This document shows, one piece after another, positions 1-12,700 of a stretch of DNA of 64,000 nt. The notes beneath the pieces are model-generated. The model ran no database searches. It was given only the letters and a program-made list of their open reading frames with translations, and was not told the DNA's origin. Each line of letters opens with the position of its first letter. Position 1 is the stretch's first letter. The position numbers and the translations under genes are program-made. The stretch comes from Sinonovacula constricta (lineage: Eukaryota > Mollusca > Bivalvia > Cardiida > Solecurtidae): contig CM017560.1 of assembly GCA_007844125.1 (NCBI GenBank), positions 3,024,125 to 3,088,124 on the forward strand, read 5' to 3'.

Positions 1-399
1 AGGGATCACTACACCATAAGGACTAAAGACATTTATTTCTAATAAAGAAAAAAGCAGTATTTGGAAAGGCTTCTACATGAAAGTAGATAACATTTAATTT
101 TAATGTATCACTTTGTATAACCTATATAAAACTCTACTTCAAATATGAAAGAAAATTGTTCATTGTAATTGAAAGGGTTAAACTAAAAATTTAAAATTAC
201 ATTGAAGGAATGAATTCAGCCTTGCAACAACTAAGACATTTGTAAAGATTCAAATCAAAGCCTCATTTTACTTTAACCAATAGTTATAGTTTGAACAAAA
301 CAAACAAAAATATTCATCCACAACTGCAAAGCAACAGTGCTTAAAGGTCAATTTTATTACCAAAAAATCTGATATGTTTTTCCAAGTGATCTGAATCTA

Positions 400-555
<156 letters not shown>

Positions 556-1282
556 TCAGTTACTTATATGTATGTTTTGACAATTCAAACAACACTTTTC
601 ATTTCTGATGAGAAATACCCACTGATACTGTTTTACCATGGCTACTTTAACAATAAATTTAACAAAGAGCCATAACTCATGTTCAATTAAGTTACCAATG
701 ATAGGCTTGGCACTTACCAGTTCTGTAAAGTTTAATCAAAATCCAATCAACAGTAACCACATATTATTTTATGTTGTTCTGCATTACAATCACTTTAACA
801 ACTTGCTATAAAATGCATAACGTTTTATCTTAAACATTTAAAGATGATATCTGACAGTTTGCCTATATCAAATACATGTAACACAATCTTATCACTGCTT
901 GGGTGAAATTTTGGTATGATCTCTAAATAAACTCATACTTTGGTCTAAGGAGAGGCTTTTTTAAACACTTCTTCAATTGTTGGAAAATACAAACCAAGAA
1001 ATAATTTGCCCTAAATGTTTTTTTTTCAAAATCTTTAAATAACAATGACTTACTTGGTTTAAAAAAATGTTTTATTCAAACTGTAGGATACCACCTTTAA
1101 TATAAAACATTCCAATTACAAATGGGGCATATAGTTTGTTTCAACAGCCATACGTTTTTCTAAACATGCACTATTTCCCTGAGGTATAAAGACCATACTG
1201 TTGTGCACTGACTGTAATCACTTCGTAAGTCATCTTTATATGACCAATATTGGCAAGTAACGGTCAAAACATGACCACTAAC

Positions 1283-1420
1283 CAGTATCACAGTTGTCTC
1301 CCTGCCATCCTGCCTGACAACCTGCAGGACATGCCCCTGTGATGAAATCACATGGGTCATCATGGAGACAGTTCTGACACATCTCTTGACAACCATCTCC
1401 AAATGATCCTGGGTTGCATG
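1283..1420 (-). CDS. EGF-like repeat exon B (beyond gene 1 stop)
   Basis: 138-nt phase 1-1 exon with eight Cys, acceptor CCTAG, donor GTTAG. Its core [18 protein letters not shown] is very close to the exons at 5575 and 6981, so these three are recent duplicates. Overlapping open frames in other frames here are shadows. Confidence 0.82.
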
Positions 1421-1785
1421 CTAGGGAAAGACATTTATATAGCTTAATTTCTTGCAACACTAATTAATCTGATCTGTTGAACTATTTTAAGTTCTGTTCA
1501 GCTGTGGACATGGCAGTTTGAATGTGCTATAACAAACTGAGATTGACTGTGCAAAAAGTTAACTGCACAAGCAGAAACAGTGTAAGGAAGAATAAACACA
1601 GTCATGGACATTTTATACTTTATCCCCAAGTTGTTGTATATAGTGCTGTATTGTTCCTCAAAGAATGCACCAATTTTCCATGCCTGTCTTTGTTTATATA
1701 ATATGATCTTTACACAGAGCTGTCAAATGCATACAAGTCTGATGGTTGAAGTAATAACTTTTCAAAATTCTTGTTATATACATAC

Positions 1786-1923
1786 GTGTCTGACAGTTGA
1801 TGTCCTGCCATCCCGGATCACATGCCCCAGGACATACCCCAAACATGGGGTCACAATGGTCACCATTCAGGCACCGCCCACACTCATTGGTACAGTTGTC
1901 ACCATAGTAACCAGCATTACATT
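1786..1923 (-). CDS. EGF-like repeat exon C (beyond gene 1 stop)
   Basis: 138-nt phase 1-1 exon with eight Cys (CNAGYYGDNC...CGRC...CPGACDPGWQDINC), acceptor TCAG, donor GTATG. It ends in C rather than G, so the split codon with exon B becomes CAC (His). It is the first of three EGF exons downstream of the hydrophobic terminal exon. I see no signal-peptide exon between 1924 and 3484 that could start a separate gene. Confidence 0.82.
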
Positions 1924-3484
1924 CTGAGGAAGAATACAATTTGATTCTCACAATGTAAATATGAATAAATAGACAATATTATAAGATCCCAAATTTTAAT
2001 GCTTCAACTATCATAAGGTTTAATACATAACAAAAAAACATTCCTCATTGATGTTGAAGACTATGATAAACATTAAGTCCACATTCACATTTTTTAATTT
2101 AATTATAACAATAAATATATAAATATGACTTAAAGCTAGTATGTTATATATATAATTATATATATACTCTCCAAGTAGAAATAACTTTCAGTGTTTGGGT
2201 GTTTAAGTAAACAAAAACATTTTGTAAAATAATATATAAATACCTTTATGATTTACAATAAATCAAGTAAATTCCTGAGATATAGGTCATGAATAACAAA
2301 ACATATCCTGTTATTTTAAATCATTCATAAATTTTAAAAAGATCATGTCTTTATCTATTTGTTCAGTCATGAGGTAGCTATTTCAATCACTGACTATAAA
2401 GCAAAGGTCCTATAACTATAGATGATTATAGCTTATATGAAATCTTCATTACATGTGTTACCGACAGAATGCTCATAATGGCATGTGCAGCTTAGAAAGT
2501 ATACTTTCTTGTATACTACTTGTAGAGTTGAAATTAATTATAATGGTTTTTTAAAATAAAGTAAAAATTTAAAAGAAAAGTTTGAAATAAAGTCAATTAG
2601 ATTTTTATACTTTTTTTATAACAGGACTATTTAACTAGGACAAAAAACATTGACAACATTTTTTTAAATTATTTATTTACAGCCATTCACATACACATAT
2701 AGAGAAGCAAGTGAGTTCAAGAATGGACAGTAGTCAAGTATATTCAAATCAGGGTATTATCTATAAGCATGCTAAGCACAAACTGATAACACTTAGACAA
2801 ACAGTACAGTATCCTGATTAGCCAGCTACTACTGTAGTGATCTGTATCTACACTGTATTTGCTTCCAAGTTTCATGGGATATGATTAGTTGTCTTGCCTG
2901 TGGATAAGGCAAAAAAAACAACTATGAATTTAGTGTGAAAATTAACAAATTTAGCATGATAATGAATTCAAAGATTTACTGTAAAAATGCATTACAACAA
3001 CAGTATCTCTGACAAAAATATAAACACTAATATTATTTAAAGAAAATTTAATTAAATATACAACTTAGATACACAATTATGTTTTTATATTTTAGACACA
3101 TTACAATTTCAAATATTTTTGTATACATCATTTAGATATACCTTACTGCAAAATTGTTTTATCCTATTATTTACAAATAACAATTTGTAGGTTTTTCAGT
3201 ACTTTTCTATATCAGACTATTATGCTTTTAAGCCTGTTTATTTCAGAATGTTAATAAAAAAGTACCAACTGAAGTCTGATAGAAAGAACTCAATAATAGA
3301 ACCACTTTTACATAGAACCACTTTTATATACAACCACTTTTACATAGAACCACTTTTACATTAACCATGAGGACTTGACAGAATAAAGTAGATGCTTTTA
3401 TGAATATGTCAAAGTGTTTGCCTATATTTGACCAGTAATGAAAGTAATATAAATAAACACGAAAAGTTATCAACATGAGTTACA
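1924..3484. other. AT-rich non-coding stretch
   Basis: Nothing gene-like seen. It holds an AT microsatellite patch near 2140-2165 and a short imperfect repeat of about 17 bp (core AACCACTTTTACAT) at 3298-3364. It separates the gene 1 poly(A) signal from EGF exon C. Confidence 0.6.
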
Positions 3485-3490
3485 TTTATT
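3485..3490 (-). terminator. Candidate poly(A) signal of gene 1
   Basis: TTTATT on the plus strand is AATAAA on the gene strand, about 215 nt after the stop at 3706. This is a plausible 3' UTR length. A second AATAAA lies at 3237-3242. In AT-rich DNA this hexamer also arises by chance. Confidence 0.4.
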
Positions 3491-3705
3491 TACAAATTCA
3501 ATTATCGTCATATGAGACTAACAATAAAGTGAATACATACACAGTTAATGAAATAGTTAGGTAACCTTTCAGGAAATGATCAATGTGTATATACTATAAC
3601 AATGTTATCTAACATCCAGATTTAATATATGTTAATTGATGGGAAAATATGTGAAAGCCTTTTTCAGAAAACAGTGATTTGGAAAAATGTGTAAATGATT
3701 AATGT

Positions 3706-3794
3706 CTAAATTGGCAGGCATAGCAATATGATTACAATCATCAGCACTATTAATATTGTGTTTGGCCAAGACTGTGGCATCTCTCCTCTTGGAC
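3706..3794 (-). CDS. Gene 1 exon 30: hydrophobic C-terminus and stop (GPI signal or tail anchor)
   Basis: A clean acceptor (TTTATTGCAG) starts an 89-nt exon in phase 1. It reads [10 protein letters not shown] then [18 protein letters not shown] and TAG. An 18-residue hydrophobic run that ends directly at the stop, with no cytoplasmic tail and small/polar residues before it, is the layout of a GPI-attachment signal; a minimal C-terminal membrane anchor is the alternative. The longer open frame across this exon in another frame is a shadow. I judged the exon real because it accepts the phase of all upstream exons and gives a sensible C-terminus. Confidence 0.65.
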
Positions 3795-6700
3795 CTGCAA
3801 TAAACATATGATATTCTCATATAAACATGTTTTAATTGTTAAAATAAGACTTAAAACTTTGACAAAATGTATTAAATGATGAAAAAGTGCACATTATATG
3901 GAGAAATTTATGTCTAGAAACAGAAACAAGAATAAATGCATTAACTTAAAGGCTTTTATTTCTAACAGGTTATTTAGAATACACTATATAAGTATATTAT
4001 TTAATATATATTAAAGCATAATGATATTCAAGTGCTCACATATTGATAAGGTATATTTCTCTAAATATCTCTAACTAAAATTAGAGGCCTTCTTAATGAA
4101 AGATTTGCTTAAAAAGTGTTGTCTATTAGCCCTGTTATACACCAACAGGCACACAATTAAAAACCTGAAGTCTAAGAGATAAAAACAACAACAATGGAAT
4201 GTTTTTATGATACAATTTGAGATTGGTATTTAAAATCTTCACAATGAGCTGTGATTGTTACACTATCTGTCATAAAAATAGGGAGGGTAGGGTGGGCGAA
4301 GGAAAATCACTGGCTTAACAAGGATCAGCTTTATATTATTTGTTCATTTCTTTTAAATCTCTCTCTTGTATCAATGTCTGTAATCTTGTAAGAAGGGACA
4401 GTAACTCTTTTTAGTTTCATGATAACAATACAAGTGTGCAAGTTCCCATGATACAAGGAATAATTGTCATCAAAATTGATGTCAACCTGTAGGAAAAAAG
4501 CCTAGACAAAATTTTGTTCGCAGACTAAAAGCTAGACAGATGGATGAACGGATCGACAGACAAACAACCAGAGTCTCATAAACCCCAAACTTCAATGTGG
4601 GGAGAATAAATAGGTTAACTTTACATTAAAGTACCTGGAAAATCCTCCATAGTGGTTTGGATGGTTGAGACTGACGTATGTTCAGATTGTGACGTCGAAA
4701 GAGTTGTTATCTCAACTTCTGGAATGTAGCGCAACGCGGCGTTAACTTTCAAAAACTAGCGGAAAATCATACAGTTTCTGCAACTCCTTATTTGTGTTGC
4801 ATTATCCTTTGAATTTTCACTTTTTACTACAGTAGTTCTAAACAACTGTGAAATTCACCTAATAATGCATGATTTAGGTATTTGACAGTATTGTTTGCAA
4901 ACTGAAAATTCCTTTTTGGAAACATTTATCAACTTTTATCACAGGCCATATCTTTTTTAAATTACAAACATACTTAACTATATCATATGGTTTGTTTACA
5001 TTTTCTGCAGTAGATGTTTGTTAATTGTTTAAATATAAAAAAGTGAATTAAAATTGATCAGTTAGCTGTTTAGTTAAGACAAAAGCAAATTTTGGTGTTT
5101 AACCTGATGAAAGCATTTTATTGGCTTTAAAATCATTACTCTACATACATTTATCCATAAAACTGTGACCAAATTCTCAGATTTTTAAATTTATCTTTAA
5201 AACGTGAGAAGGAAGATATTTTTCATTCGTTATTGAGCTTATTATAACATGCAATTAGATGGCTTAAATTATCATCATTTTACTTTAAATATTTATCATT
5301 CTGTCACCTAAGATCCATTTTTATGAAAAAGTATTGGGGGATTTAAGAATAAATAAACAACAAGTTTGTAATTAAAACTTTCCACAGTTAGTTGACAGAT
5401 GAGTACATGCCAATTATGTATTGCTTTAAGATGGTGAAGCTATTTTAAAATAATCACAGAAATTGTTTAAATTGCTCATTATTGACTTAGAAATGTGAAG
5501 TAAGTCAGTTCAAGGAATCTGCTTGCAAGGAAAGAAAAAAGGAAGATAAGATACAATGGCAAACATCCACTGACCTGTATCACAGTTGTCTCCCTTCCAG
5601 CCTGCCTGACAACCTCTAGGACAGGTCCCTGTGATGACATCACATGGGTCGTCATGGAGACAGTTGCTGCAGTTGAATGCACAGTTCACTCCAAATGTGC
5701 CATTCACACAACCTGCAAGGCAACATACAAGGATGACAAAATACCTTTGTAGTTGTTTACTTAATGTTTCAAGCTTCCTTACTTCACAATAATTATAAAA
5801 AGATGAATGTAAAGAAAAGGCTCTTTAATAACAATTTCAATGACTGTGTCCCACATACAAACATCACAATTGAGATGTGGCTGTGTTGTTAGAGTTGTCA
5901 ACTTACAATCCCTCTGTCCCCTCTGCCTAGATCCATATATGAGCAGTGCAAACAATTTTGTGTGAAAACGTCTTCTATATAACATGTATTGAATAAATAA
6001 GTCTATTATGATTTTTTTGGAACTTTGTCAACAGTTTATAGCAGAAATGTGTCATGTTGAAAATGATAAACAAAACAAATAATAATAATGATGATGATAA
6101 TAATAATAACACAACAACAACAATATATTGAGTCATGTGTGTTGTTAACATAAAGACACACTAAATGAACACCATTTCCACTCTCTTCAAGTTTACAAAA
6201 CAAAGAAAAGACAGACTGAAAATAATGCATCTTAACACACTACATAATGCTTTCATAATAAAGACCAAAGTCTGGGGTATCTTTTTATTTATCGTTTAGA
6301 AAAGATAATTTTATGATAAAACGTTTTAGAAAGTATGGTTTACCTGTAAGATGTATGTAAAGGTTTTCATTCTATTTACCTGTAAGACAGGTGGGTGGGT
6401 GCCAGCCAGCCTCACAGTCCCCAGGACAGTGGCCAGACACAGGACCACACCCAGCACCTGACTGACAGCTACCACAGCTCTGCAAGCAATCTGGTCCAAA
6501 CATGCCAGGGATACAACCTATTTTAAAGGAGAAAGAGACAAGTTTTACTCCATACAGATTCTTATATGTTTTTCAGTTTATCAGAATTAATAACCAGTCT
6601 AAATTTGTAAAAAAAAGAGTAGTAAATGTTCAGCATAATTGTAATGAAATAATTGAACACAAATCCCTTTTTTCAGAAGACAATGATACAAATTGCAAAA

Positions 6701-9700
6701 TTGCATAAAAATGTTTCTTTTTGCTAGTATTCCTATTTTTAGTAATTTATTTTTCAATGCCTATTCTTTTGTGAGATTGTAAAAAATCAATTTGCAAAAG
6801 ATCAGCTACATATACAATACTATTTTACAATACTTCGCAATAAAAAGTAATGAAATGAAGTGAAAAATGTCAAACAATGGCCATTATAATGTAACTCTAT
6901 GTAAGTCATATTTTGTGAAATCAAATTTTTTAATTGTATTAATTTAAGCTAGCTATGGTTTAACATAGCTTATATCTAACCAGTATCACAGTTGTCTCCC
7001 TGCCATCCTGCCTGACAACCTCCAGAACAGGCCCCTGTGATGACATCACATGGGTCATCTTGGAGACAGTAACTGCAATTGGATGCACAATTCACTCCAA
7101 ACGTGCCATTCTCACAACCTGCAAGGCAACATACAAGGACAAAACACTTTTATTGTTGTTTTCTTAATGTTCCATGCCTGTTGAGTAAAGAAAAGGTAAC
7201 TTGATAGTTTCCATATCATCATTTTCTTAATTCGAATTGAATCTAAATCTTAAATTCTGTTTATGTATAATTGCAGAAATGGAAAAAAGTTGCATATACC
7301 AATGGACCCAGCAAATGGGGTTCCTTTCAACAGTTTTCTAATCAAGATCTTATTTTCTTATAAATAATAAATCTGTATATCCTACAAATTATTCATTGTG
7401 AAATATAAGAGTACAACTCACCTATGTCACATGCCATTCCCTGCCAGCCGGCTGCACAATCTCCAGGACAGTTTCCAATAACTGGGTCACATGATACCCC
7501 CAGCAGACATTGACCACACAAACTAACACAGTCTGGGCCATAACTGCCTGGGCCACATACTGTTGAATTTAAAAAACATATATATGCATGTTTCAGTATT
7601 TTAATAACAATAACATTTAAAACAAGTGTAAATATTGCTTATATTTAAATTCTATTTCAAATTTGAATGTTTTGTAAAACTAAATTGTTAAAAGATAGGC
7701 ATGGACTGTACAAGTATATCCAGTTCAAGTCTTTACCAACGACGGTCTGGGATATTAAGTGAATGGTGATTACCTGATGAAATGTTCTGTCAAACAATCA
7801 TTAAACAAATGATCATTATTTAATTGTTATCTAATGATGAAAACATACATACATACAGCATTAAAAGCAAGTAGAGTTATGTTTGAATTACTTGAATGCC
7901 ACACCAGACTTTAGAATTCTTAGTGTAGAACTTCTGTACATATATATCTTCATTTAAGGCATCTTTACTGTTGCTAAACATTAAAATAAGAAGAGTCAAA
8001 TTTTTAACATTTAATGACTACTCTCTTACAATTTTGTTCACAATTTAGAATTATCTCAAGTGTAATTGACTGATTGATTACTGGCGACGCATTGGAGTGC
8101 GACACCTATATATGGAATGCTCACTGAAATTTACACATGTGGAAAGTTTGTTTTGCGGACTTCCATAACCCTGGTAAAATATGGATCATAATTTGGAACA
8201 TGGAGTTCTATTTTTTATTTTGTTTTATTTTATTTTAATTTTACATATATGTGAATAAAGCAAACTGCAGGATACCACCATTAATTAAGTTTAAACAATG
8301 TATGTCACAATTTCTTGTACATTTCTTTTAATCATTTGCGTCGCCTTTGATGCTTTGCATTAACTGTTTTCTTGTCAATAACTAGCACTGACCTATATCA
8401 CAATTCTGTCCCTGCCATCCTGCCTGGCAACCAGCTGGACACTGCCCAGAAACTGGGTCACACACATCATTGATGGTACAGTTACCACAGCTAGACATGC
8501 AGTTGATACCATAATAACCATCCATACATTCTGTAAAATAATGAAATAGTTCTTCAGTAAAATGGCCATTGCCACAGACAACTTCATCTAAGGTATAAGT
8601 TTGGAAGAACAATTAACTATAATAAATAAATAACAAATGATAATAAATATTTTGTAAGAAATCTAATAATAAAAGCATAAAATAAAAGAGGATACAGTTT
8701 TTTCATAAGAACATATATAATCCCACCTGTGTCACACAGGATTCCTTCCCAGCCTGCATCACAAACTCCTGGACAGGCCCCAGTCACCTTTTCACAGAAG
8801 TCACCTTGGAAACATCTCCCACACTGGCTCAAACACTGGTTGCCATAGAAACCATCTGGACACGCTGTCAAAGTTTAGACAAATGGATGTTTATGGAAAT
8901 TGTATTCAAGATAAAAACAAGATACAATTCAAACAAGATTTTTATTACGTATTCAATCTGTAAAATTTGACACCTACTTCTTCTTTCTTTATATTAACAA
9001 ACATTGGGGATGGATATTGCAATTTATTGGGATATGCTAGATGCACATCACTTTATGTATTGTGATATTGCATGTAAATTCTGTTAAAAAAGTTTTTAAA
9101 CACACAAAAAAAGGTTAAAAAGGGAACAAAATGAGAATAGGTCGAAGATTTGGAACCTTCTTTATTCAGTTTTGATACAAAACATAACTAAATGTGACCA
9201 TAAGAAGTAATTGTCAAAAGAATCATTGGCTTTTTAATTCAGGCAGTAAACTTCAAATTGTTTACAAATAACCAAAACGTACAGAAAATTGAATTCATGG
9301 CACAACGATCTGTGACTACCTAACCTCAAATGTACCGGTATGCCGGTATTTAAAGTTTCAAAATATATCAAAATATACTTAATATATATATAAGAATGTA
9401 ATTTATGTTAATATTATGTAAAGTATCTAACCTCAAGGTTAAAGGAACTAAATGACCCTATAGAATTTTGTAAAGGTGTTAGACTGTTCCATAGCTAATA
9501 GGGCTGTTAAAATAGGTCTTGGAAAATCCATGAAGGAAGAATTTGATGCATCCCGGATAGATTCAATCTTCTAATGAACCCAACATTGATTTCCAATTTG
9601 ATAAAAGTTTCACATACGAGGGGCATTTATAAAGTATTAATCAGTGTGGCGCTTTAGTGGTATACATAATATTTCTGCAGAAATTGTTAGACCAACCCTT

Positions 9701-12700
9701 AGAAGTATTCCCCTTTGACTTGGATGCACTTTTCCAAGCGATGAATCCAATCGGAAAATGCTTTTCGGTAGCTCTCTTTAGGTATATTGTTTAGACACTG
9801 GAAAAGCGTGCTGCCGACGGCGTGCCGAGATTCAAAACGTTGGCCTCTCATGTAGTTCTTGATATGAGGATTCAACCAAAAATCACACGGAGCAAGATCA
9901 GGGCTATATGCAGGGTGTGGTAAAGTGTCAATGCTGTTGTCACTAAGATACGACTTTACCATCACTGACTTGTGGGCAGGTGCGTTATCATGAAGGAGCA
10001 TGATTCCGTGTACACCGTTACGGGGACGGGCTGCAGTATAGTGGCTTACAACAGCAGAAAGAACCGAATCTCGGTAAAATATTCCAGTAACACTCCTGCC
10101 TTCTGGTATAGGAATTCCAGCCACCATTCCCTGACAATCAAAAAATAATGCATACATAATGCGTTTTGAGGTGCGAGCTCTACGGGCAACTTGGAGCCGT
10201 TTGTCATTTTCACCGACCCACACCTTATTTTTTTCTTTACTGTCAGGCTCATAAAAATATACCCATGTTTCATTGCCAGTCACAATTTCATTCATGCGGT
10301 TTTGGTCAGCATTCTTGTATATATCGAGCAGCTGTGACGCAATTCGCACGCGCTCCCGTTTTTGGTCCTCAGTGAGAAGGTGGGGTATCCACCTGGCGCA
10401 AACCTTGCGTAGCTTTAACACGTGAGTCAATATTTAAAAAAACGGTTACGAATTAATGCCACATAAATACTTATCTCCTCCACTGTACAGCGGGCATCAT
10501 CTTCCACAGCTTTTTTAACAGCGGCAATATTTCCGTCAGTCATTGTTGTAACAGGACGGCCAGGACGGGCCTCATCTTTTATCGCCTCTCTACTGGAGGT
10601 AAATAGATGGACCCATCTTCTAACTGTGGCATACGATAGGGCACTGTCCCCATAAACCTTGTCTAAGTCTGATTTAATTTTAGGTGCAGCAACGCCAAGC
10701 AATGCGCGTATTTTACAATACGCTCTTTGCTTATCTTGAGAATTGTTCCCTTTATCTGCCATTTTTAACTGCAGTGTACCTGACCGTAGTCGATTCAAGT
10801 GAACATTGCGCTCACTGTGTATGTTTTTCCCGGTTTCCTCGTGCACGTAACTGTAGGGGAGAGTCTAATCTTTCCATACATGTATAACATGTACCAATTA
10901 CGCTCGGATTTACGTTAAAAAATCGCACTGACTAATACTTTATAAATGCCACTCGTATGTCTAATTTAATGAGTGACTATAATTGAAAAGTAAAGAAATG
11001 ATGTAGAAGCAATAAATAATGTAAATGATTAAGTAAAATACCAATACATATCTGGCTGAGTCAGAACCATGATATACAGGTTATTTGATGATATACAGAT
11101 TGTGTGGTGATATACAGATTGTGTGGTGATATACAGATTGTGTGGTGGTATACAGATTGTGTGGTGATATACAGATTGTGTGGGGATATACAGGTTATAT
11201 GGTGATATACAGATTGTGTGGTGATATACAGGTTATTTGATGATATACAGATTGTGTGGTGATATACAGATTGTGTGGTGGTATACAGATTGTGTGGTGA
11301 TATACAGATTGTGTGGGGATATACAGGTTATATGGTGATATACAGATTGTGTGGGGATATACAGGTTATTTGATGATATACAGATCATGTGGTGATAAAC
11401 ATATTATGTGGGAAATCCTTGTCTATTTTCAACTTAAACCACCTCTTTGAATAGGTGTTATTGCATTATATACAAACATTCAAGATTTTTCTTTATAGGT
11501 ACAAGGCCTTAAAGGCAAGGGCACCAGAGAATCGAGCAATTGATCAGCCTTAAGCGAACAGTGTAGATATGGGGAACTATCTGATCAGGATCTGCAACAT
11601 CTTGCTGCTGAATCTGTAGCACAATGACTTGCTATGTTTGCATTTAGTTATAAGCCAAACCTAAGAACTTACATGCATATATAGCATGCTAAGGGTAAGA
11701 AAACAAAACTAGAACTCCACGAGTCGGATGTGTCGCCTGACAAAATTTTGTTAGTCGACATAAAAAATGTTATTTAGTGTTTTGTTGTACAGATATTAGC
11801 AATGTATTTGCACAAAATTAACATATAAAAAAACCTTTTAATTGTCTCATTGCAAAAAATATGAACAACAAGTTATGCCCTTTGCAAGAAATGCACTAAA
11901 AATCAATCAAATGGGAATAACTATAAAACAGAAGAAGGTTGAGTTACCTTTCTTGTGCACTGTACTTTGAGTCATTGTCAGAAATATGCATATCAAGTTT
12001 GGAGTCATTTGGACATACGGTGACAAAGTTACACTTCTGGCAAGAAATGCTGTTTAAAAATTAATAAAAGAAGAATAATTCAAAAATGAAACAAGGTAGA
12101 GTTACGGTCCTTGTGTGCTGCACTTCAAGTCATTGCCAGAAACATGCATACTAAGTTTGGAATCATTTGGACCTACGGTGACAAAGTTAGGCTCCGGACA
12201 AGAAATGCTTTATTAAATCAATCAAAGGGAAATAATTCAAAACAGAACAAGGTAGGGTTACGGTTCTTGTCGCTACACTTCGAGTCATTGCCAGAAACAT
12301 GCATACCAAGTTTGGAGTCATTTGGACCTACGGTGACAAAGTTACACTCCGGACAAAAATTGCTCTATAAAAATCAATCAAAGGGGAATAATTCAAAAAC
12401 GAAACAAGGTAGAGTTACGGTTCTTGTGCAATGCACTTCGAGTCATTGCCAGAAACATGCATACCAAGTTTGGAGTCATTTGGACCTATGGTGACAAAGT
12501 TAGGCTCTGGACAAGGAAATCCGGATGCCGATGCCGACGCAGACGCCGACAAAGTAATCACTATATGTCGCCTTTTTTTTTGTCCAAAATAGTTTCTCTC
12601 AGTTTCTCTCACCTATATCACACATGACCCCGACCCAACCTGGGGAACACTGTCCGTCCGTACACACTCCAGTCACATGGTCACAGCTAGATATGTTAGC

